11,544 nt of DNA from an uncultured Bacteroidales bacterium (lineage in GTDB: Bacteria > Bacteroidota > Bacteroidia > Bacteroidales > Muribaculaceae): assembly GCA_900554345.1 (NCBI GenBank), contig USHH01000048.1, positions 1 to 11,544 on the forward strand, read 5' to 3'. The position numbers and the translations under genes were made by a program. A model generated the notes under the pieces. The model worked only from the letters and a program-made list of their open reading frames with translations, was not told the origin of the DNA and searched no databases. Of the stretch, positions 8,318 through 11,544 are shown piece after piece. How positions within the stretch are numbered: position 1 is the stretch's first letter; each line of letters opens with the position of its first letter.

Positions 8318-9676
8318 ATGCATAGCGATCTTATCATCATCGGTGCCGGTCCCGGCGGCTACGAGACCGCTCTCGAGGCCGCCCGCCGAGGCAAGTCGGT
8401 GACCCTCTTCAACGGCGGTGCCCTCGGTGGCACCTGCCTCAACGAGGGATGCATCCCCACGAAATGCCTCTGCCGCAACGCGGAGATTGTCTCCCAGTTC
8501 AAGAACGCCGAGGAGTTCGGCATCGACGACTTCACTTTCGCAGTGGATTTCTCGAAGGTGATGGAGCGCAAGGAGAAAATCGTCTCCCAGCTGCGCGACG
8601 GTGTCGGCATGCTGCTCAAGGGTGCGAAGGTGAATGTGGTCGACGCGATGGCCTCGTTCAAGGACTCCCGAACGGTAGTGGCGGCCGGTGAGGAATACAC
8701 TGCCGACAACATCATCATCGCCACGGGCAGCGTCTCTAAGTCGCTGCCGATTCCCGGCCATGACCTCGACATCGTGAGGGATTCCTCGTCGATGCTCTCC
8801 ATCAGCTATGTGCCGGAGAGCCTCACCATCATCGGTGGCGGCGTGATCGGCATGGAGTTCGCCTCCGTGTTCTCCGCCTTCGGATCGAAGGTGACGGTCA
8901 TCGAGTTCATGAAGCAGATCCTTCCTCCGTTCGACGGCGATATCGCCAAGCGCCTGAAGCAGGCCCTCGCCAAGAAGGGCATAAAGATCGTGACGGGCGC
9001 TGCCGCCAAGTCGATCGGGAAGACCGCCGACGGCGCTGTGGAGGTGACATACGAGCTCAAGGGGAAAGAGGAGAAGGTGGTTTCAGCCGACCTCCTCATG
9101 GCTGTGGGACGCGCCCCGCGTCTCCAGGGTCTCAACCTCGAGTCCACCGGTGTGGAGTTCTCTCCGCGCGGCATCGTGGTCGATGACAATATGGCCACCA
9201 ATGTGCCGGGCATCTACGCCATCGGCGACGTCAACGCCCGCATGATGCTTGCCCATGTAGCCTCGTTCCAGGGCATCCGCGCCCTCAACGCCATCGACGG
9301 CAAGAGCGACACCATCCGCTTCGACATCGTGCCTTCGGCTGTGTTTGTTGTGCCCGAGTGCGGCATGACCGGCCTCACCGAGGAGCAGTGCAAGGCGCAG
9401 GGCATCGACATCGTCATAGGCCAGAGCTTCTTCCGCGCCAACGGCAAGTCGCTCGCGATGGGTGAGTCGGAGGGCCTCTGCAAGCTGATATTCCGCAAGG
9501 ACGACCACCGCCTCGTCGGCGCCCACATCATGGGCGTTGAGGCCGCCGACCTTGCCCAGCAGTGTGCCGACTTCATGAACGCCTCCATGACCCTCGAGGG
9601 CATCGAGAACGTGATCTTCGGACATCCGACGGTCAGCGAGGTGATACTCTCCGCCTGCCACAACGTCAAGCTCTGA
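8318..9676 (+). CDS. lpdA: Dihydrolipoyl dehydrogenase (L protein)
   Basis: FAD-dependent homodimeric flavoenzyme (EC 1.8.1.4), 452 residues, that reoxidises dihydrolipoyl-GcvH and makes NADH. Visible domains: FAD site GAGPGG (9-14); redox disulphide Cys40/Cys45 in GGTCLNEGCIPTK; NAD site GGGVIG (173-178); second FAD contact AIGDVNARMMLAHVA (301-315); and a C-terminal dimer interface with the catalytic pair His436/Glu441 in HPTVSE. Two further cysteines (50 and 52) sit just after the redox motif, where the relatives I recall mostly have Ala or Leu. There is no N-terminal lipoyl domain. Being the last gene of the gcv operon suggests it serves glycine cleavage, though it could also serve other lipoyl complexes. 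It starts 7 bp after gcvPB at an ATG (MHSDLIIIGAG), the normal family start. Confidence 0.96.
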   Translation: MHSDLIIIGAGPGGYETALEAARRGKSVTLFNGGALGGTCLNEGCIPTKCLCRNAEIVSQFKNAEEFGIDDFTFAVDFSKVMERKEKIVSQLRDGVGMLLKGAKVNVVDAMASFKDSRTVVAAGEEYTADNIIIATGSVSKSLPIPGHDLDIVRDSSSMLSISYVPESLTIIGGGVIGMEFASVFSAFGSKVTVIEFMKQILPPFDGDIAKRLKQALAKKGIKIVTGAAAKSIGKTADGAVEVTYELKGKEEKVVSADLLMAVGRAPRLQGLNLESTGVEFSPRGIVVDDNMATNVPGIYAIGDVNARMMLAHVASFQGIRALNAIDGKSDTIRFDIVPSAVFVVPECGMTGLTEEQCKAQGIDIVIGQSFFRANGKSLAMGESEGLCKLIFRKDDHRLVGAHIMGVEAADLAQQCADFMNASMTLEGIENVIFGHPTVSEVILSACHNVKL

Positions 9677-9687
9677 CAACTGACATC

Positions 9688-9729
9688 AACATAAGGAGGA
9701 CGCCGTCCGCACGGCGTCCTCCTTATGTT
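9688..9729. terminator. Terminator of the gcv operon, shared with the convergent operon
   Basis: Positions 9688-9706 pair perfectly with 9711-9729 (19 bp) around a CCGC loop; the core is GGAGGACGCCGT. It begins 12 bp after the lpdA stop. On the + strand the stem's end and the next base read GTTT, only a weak T tract, but the stem is very stable. It lies between two convergent genes (lpdA and the hydrolase ending at 9802) and could stop both. Confidence 0.8.
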
Positions 9730-9801
9730 TCGGTCTGTAGGGTAGCTTTTCAAAGCGTCCGCCCGGCGAAAACCGGTAGGTTTCCCGGTCAAGGATGATT
9801 C

Positions 9802-10443
9802 CTATTGCAGGAACATGTTGCCGCGTTTCTCCTCGCCGATGGTGGTGGGTTCGCCGTGGCCGGGATAGACCACCGTATTGTCGGGCAGCGTGAGGAGCTT
9901 CTCCTTCAGCGCCGTGATGAGCTGCCGGTGATCGCCTCCAGCAAGGTCGGTGCGTCCTATGCTGCGGTAGAAGAGCGAGTCGCCGGCTATCACGAAGCCG
10001 TCGGCTTTGTCGTAGAGCGCGAGGCCGCCGGGGGAGTGCCCCGGCACGTGGATCACCTTCAGCTCCCCCTCGCCGATCCGGATGGTGTCGCCCTCCTCGA
10101 GACGGTGGCCGAGAGTGACGTCGGCCACCTCGTCGCGCAGCCCGAACATGCGGGCCTGCTGCCCGATCTGGCGGCCGAGAGGCTCGTCGCCGGCGTGGGC
10201 CTCCGGCTCCACTCCGTAAGTGGAGGTCACAAAGCCGTTGCCCGCCACATGGTCTACATGCAGGTGGGTGTTGATGAGATGGGTCACTTTCAGCCCTTCC
10301 CTGTCGATGAATCCTGCGAGCGCCTCACGCTCGCGCTGTGTGCTCATGCCGGGGTCGATCACGGCGCAGTCTTTGGTCGCCGGATCATAGACCACGTAGG
10401 TGTTGATGCCGAAGAGGCTGAACTGGAATATGGCTACTTTCAT
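9802..10443 (-). CDS. Metallo-beta-lactamase-fold hydrolase, glyoxalase II-like
   Basis: Cytosolic metal-dependent hydrolase of 213 residues. The metal ligands of the glyoxalase II branch are all present: THLHVDH (59-65: His60, His62, Asp64, His65), His136 in VPGHSPGG, Asp155 in AGDSLF and His196 in YPGHGEPT; GRTDL (164-168) is also typical. The short length, without the C-terminal helical domain of classical GloB, resembles YcbL-type enzymes, whose natural thioester substrate is uncertain. I therefore give no gene symbol. There is no signal peptide, so it is not a secreted beta-lactamase. Its ATG is separated by a single base from the rsmG stop, so the two are almost certainly cotranscribed and perhaps translationally coupled. 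It converges on lpdA. Confidence 0.92.
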   Translation of the reverse strand: MKVAIFQFSLFGINTYVVYDPATKDCAVIDPGMSTQREREALAGFIDREGLKVTHLINTHLHVDHVAGNGFVTSTYGVEPEAHAGDEPLGRQIGQQARMFGLRDEVADVTLGHRLEEGDTIRIGEGELKVIHVPGHSPGGLALYDKADGFVIAGDSLFYRSIGRTDLAGGDHRQLITALKEKLLTLPDNTVVYPGHGEPTTIGEEKRGNMFLQ

Positions 10444-10444
10444 G

Positions 10445-11068
10445 TCAGATCTGGGTATATACGATTTTCTTTGTGTCGAAAAATGGCTCCGGGAAATAGC
10501 GGGAGATGTCGATTACCTCCGATGTGCGCCTCATCCCCTTAAGCTCCTCGTCGAGATTACCACCCTTCAGGGCTATGACACCGTTTGGCAGGGCGTTGCG
10601 GCCGATGGGGGAGATGTTGGGCTTCGCGGCCTTCACCAGGTCGGGGTGGGGCATCACGGCGCGGCTCACTACGAAGTCAAACCTGTCGTGGCATTCTCCG
10701 CTGTCGCCGTGCTGGAAGGTCACGTTGCCGATGCCGGCTTCCCGGGCTATCTCCCTGGCCACGTTGATCTTCTTTCCGATGCGGTCGATCAGGTGGAAAT
10801 CCACGTCTGGCATCAGGATGGCGAGCGGGAGTCCAGGAAGGCCGCCTCCCGTGCCGAGATCCATGATCCGAGACCCGGGAGCGAAGCGTATCAGCCTGGC
10901 GATGGCCAGCGAATGCAGCAGATGGTTGATCTCGAGGTTCTCTATGTCCTTGCGCGATATCACGTTGATTTTCTCGTTCCAGTGTGGATAGAGCGTCATG
11001 AGCGCCTCGAAACGCTCTTTCTGCCCGGCCGTGAGGCCTGGAAAATACTTGATTATATGGTCGATCAT
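10445..11068 (-). CDS. rsmG: 16S rRNA (guanine-527 N7) methyltransferase RsmG
   Basis: Rossmann-fold S-adenosylmethionine methyltransferase (GidB family), 207 residues, that makes m7G527 in the 530 loop of 16S rRNA; loss of it is known in other bacteria to give low-level streptomycin resistance. Motifs: NEKINVISRKD (31-41) and HLLHSLAI (49-56) in the family's N-terminal helical part, the SAM loop DLGTGGGLPGLPLAI (70-84), acidic Asp95 (HLIDR) and VVSRAV (133-138). I chose ATG 11068 (MIDHIIKYFP) because it matches the family start; a longer frame begins at a TTG at 11119 with 17 unrelated residues. It is the first gene of a two-gene unit with the hydrolase, 1 nt apart. No clear promoter box is visible on its strand in the 156-bp gap before the divergent DUF3127 gene. 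Confidence 0.94.
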   Translation of the reverse strand: MIDHIIKYFPGLTAGQKERFEALMTLYPHWNEKINVISRKDIENLEINHLLHSLAIARLIRFAPGSRIMDLGTGGGLPGLPLAILMPDVDFHLIDRIGKKINVAREIAREAGIGNVTFQHGDSGECHDRFDFVVSRAVMPHPDLVKAAKPNISPIGRNALPNGVIALKGGNLDEELKGMRRTSEVIDISRYFPEPFFDTKKIVYTQI

Positions 11069-11162
11069 TATGTCGTAATGAGGGTTATACGTGTGCAGGG
11101 TAGAGGCGGGTATGCCCAATCCCTTACATAATAACGAAAATCGGGCGGAAATTCTTTTAAGC

Positions 11163-11193
11163 TTGCGAGACTAAAATTAAATTCGTAACTTCG
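11163..11193 (+). promoter_or_regulatory. Promoter of the DUF3127 gene
   Basis: TTG (11163-11165) and TAACTTCG (11186-11193) are separated by 20 bp. The -7 box matches TAnnTTTG except for one base (C for the last T). The predicted transcription start is near 11197, about 28 nt before ATG 11225. It lies in the gap divergent from rsmG. Confidence 0.6.
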
Positions 11194-11224
11194 CGTCAGA
11201 TAAAATGACAAAACAACCCAGTAT

Positions 11225-11544
11225 ATGCAGTTTGAAGCAACTATGATTCAGGAGCTCCCCTTGCAGGAGGGAGTATCCAAGTCGGGCAATCCCTGGAAGA
11301 AAAAGGAATGGGTGTTCGAGACAGGCAGCGAAAGCGGTTATCCCCGCAAGGTGAAAGTGCAGTGCTTCGGCGACCGGAGCGATAATTTCACGTTCATTCC
11401 CGGCAGGAGGTATGTGCTTGACGTTGACCTTGAGAGCCGTGAGTTCAACGGCCGTTGGTACACAGACGTCAGCGTGTTCCGCGCCCAGGAGAGCATGGCT
11501 CCGCAGGGAGGCATGCAGCCCGGAGGCATGGCTGCCGCCGGCGG
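11225..11544 (+). CDS. DUF3127 domain protein (partial, runs off the right edge)
   Basis: The frame starts at ATG 11225 (MQFEATMIQELP) and is open to the window end, giving 106 codons of a truncated gene. It shows the pattern I know for the Bacteroidota DUF3127 family: GVSKSGNPWKKKEWVFET (residues 16-33), a central PRKVKVQCFGDR (41-52), and ESREFNGRWYTDVSVFRA (75-92). These match the SSB-like OB-fold outline of short proteins of unknown function, so nucleic-acid binding is plausible but unproven. After residue 92 the sequence turns into a Met/Gly/Gln-rich tail (GGMQPGGMAAAG), as in the flexible tails of SSB proteins. It has a good promoter of its own and is divergent from rsmG. Confidence 0.88.
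   Translation, partial: MQFEATMIQELPLQEGVSKSGNPWKKKEWVFETGSESGYPRKVKVQCFGDRSDNFTFIPGRRYVLDVDLESREFNGRWYTDVSVFRAQESMAPQGGMQPGGMAAAG

Noticed and set aside
9562..9798. Two opposite-strand frames around the lpdA end that both contain the peptide NIRRTP...RRPPYV
   Set aside because: The shared peptide comes from translating the perfect hairpin terminator at 9688-9729 from both sides, not from a repeat protein.
9731..9801. Second terminator or small RNA in the gap after the hydrolase
   Set aside because: Only a 5-bp ACCGG/CCGGT pairing (9772-9776 with 9785-9789) is visible, with no promoter and no T tract.

Overview
The window is a chromosomal housekeeping region of about 11.5 kb from a Gram-negative member of the Bacteroidota, most likely order Bacteroidales. 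A Muribaculaceae-like gut lineage fits the protein flavour and the rather GC-rich coding sequence, but I infer this from recall and cannot verify it. Three things point to Bacteroidota. Promoters have the -33 TTTG / -7 TAnnTTTG form at the right spacing. Start codons are preceded by A-rich rather than Shine-Dalgarno sequence. The window also carries a DUF3127 gene, a family I know from Bacteroidota.

Layout, left to right. The 3' end of an unidentified + strand gene (to 133) converges on htpG (- strand, 276-2312, Hsp90 chaperone), with a strong hairpin terminator between them. Upstream of htpG, on the same strand, is a LolC/LolE/MacB-type ABC transporter permease (2430-3674). A 253-bp divergent intergenic region then holds the permease promoter on one strand and a textbook Bacteroidota promoter on the other.

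That second promoter drives the centrepiece, a five-gene + strand glycine cleavage operon: gcvT (3928-5022), gcvH (5051-5431), gcvPA (5507-6841), gcvPB (6838-8310) and a lipoamide dehydrogenase, lpdA (8318-9676). Together these encode T, H, P (as two polypeptides) and L, the complete system that turns glycine into CO2, ammonia, NADH and 5,10-methylene-THF. The operon ends in a 19-bp perfect hairpin shared with a convergent - strand pair, rsmG (11068-10445) and a glyoxalase II-like metallo-beta-lactamase-fold hydrolase (10443-9802), which are 1 nt apart. Divergent from rsmG, a DUF3127 gene starts at 11225 and runs off the right edge.

No RNA gene, CRISPR array, insertion sequence, phage or defence gene is visible, and no gene-free stretch exceeds 300 bases. 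I do not see an undescribed multi-gene system. The parts that merit a second look are regulatory or structural: an alternative-pairing leader before gcvT, a 28-bp perfect palindrome inside the gcv operon, a 5'-terminal mRNA hairpin with an inverted repeat in place of the -33 box at the permease promoter, the split glycine decarboxylase, and a C8 tract in gcvPA.
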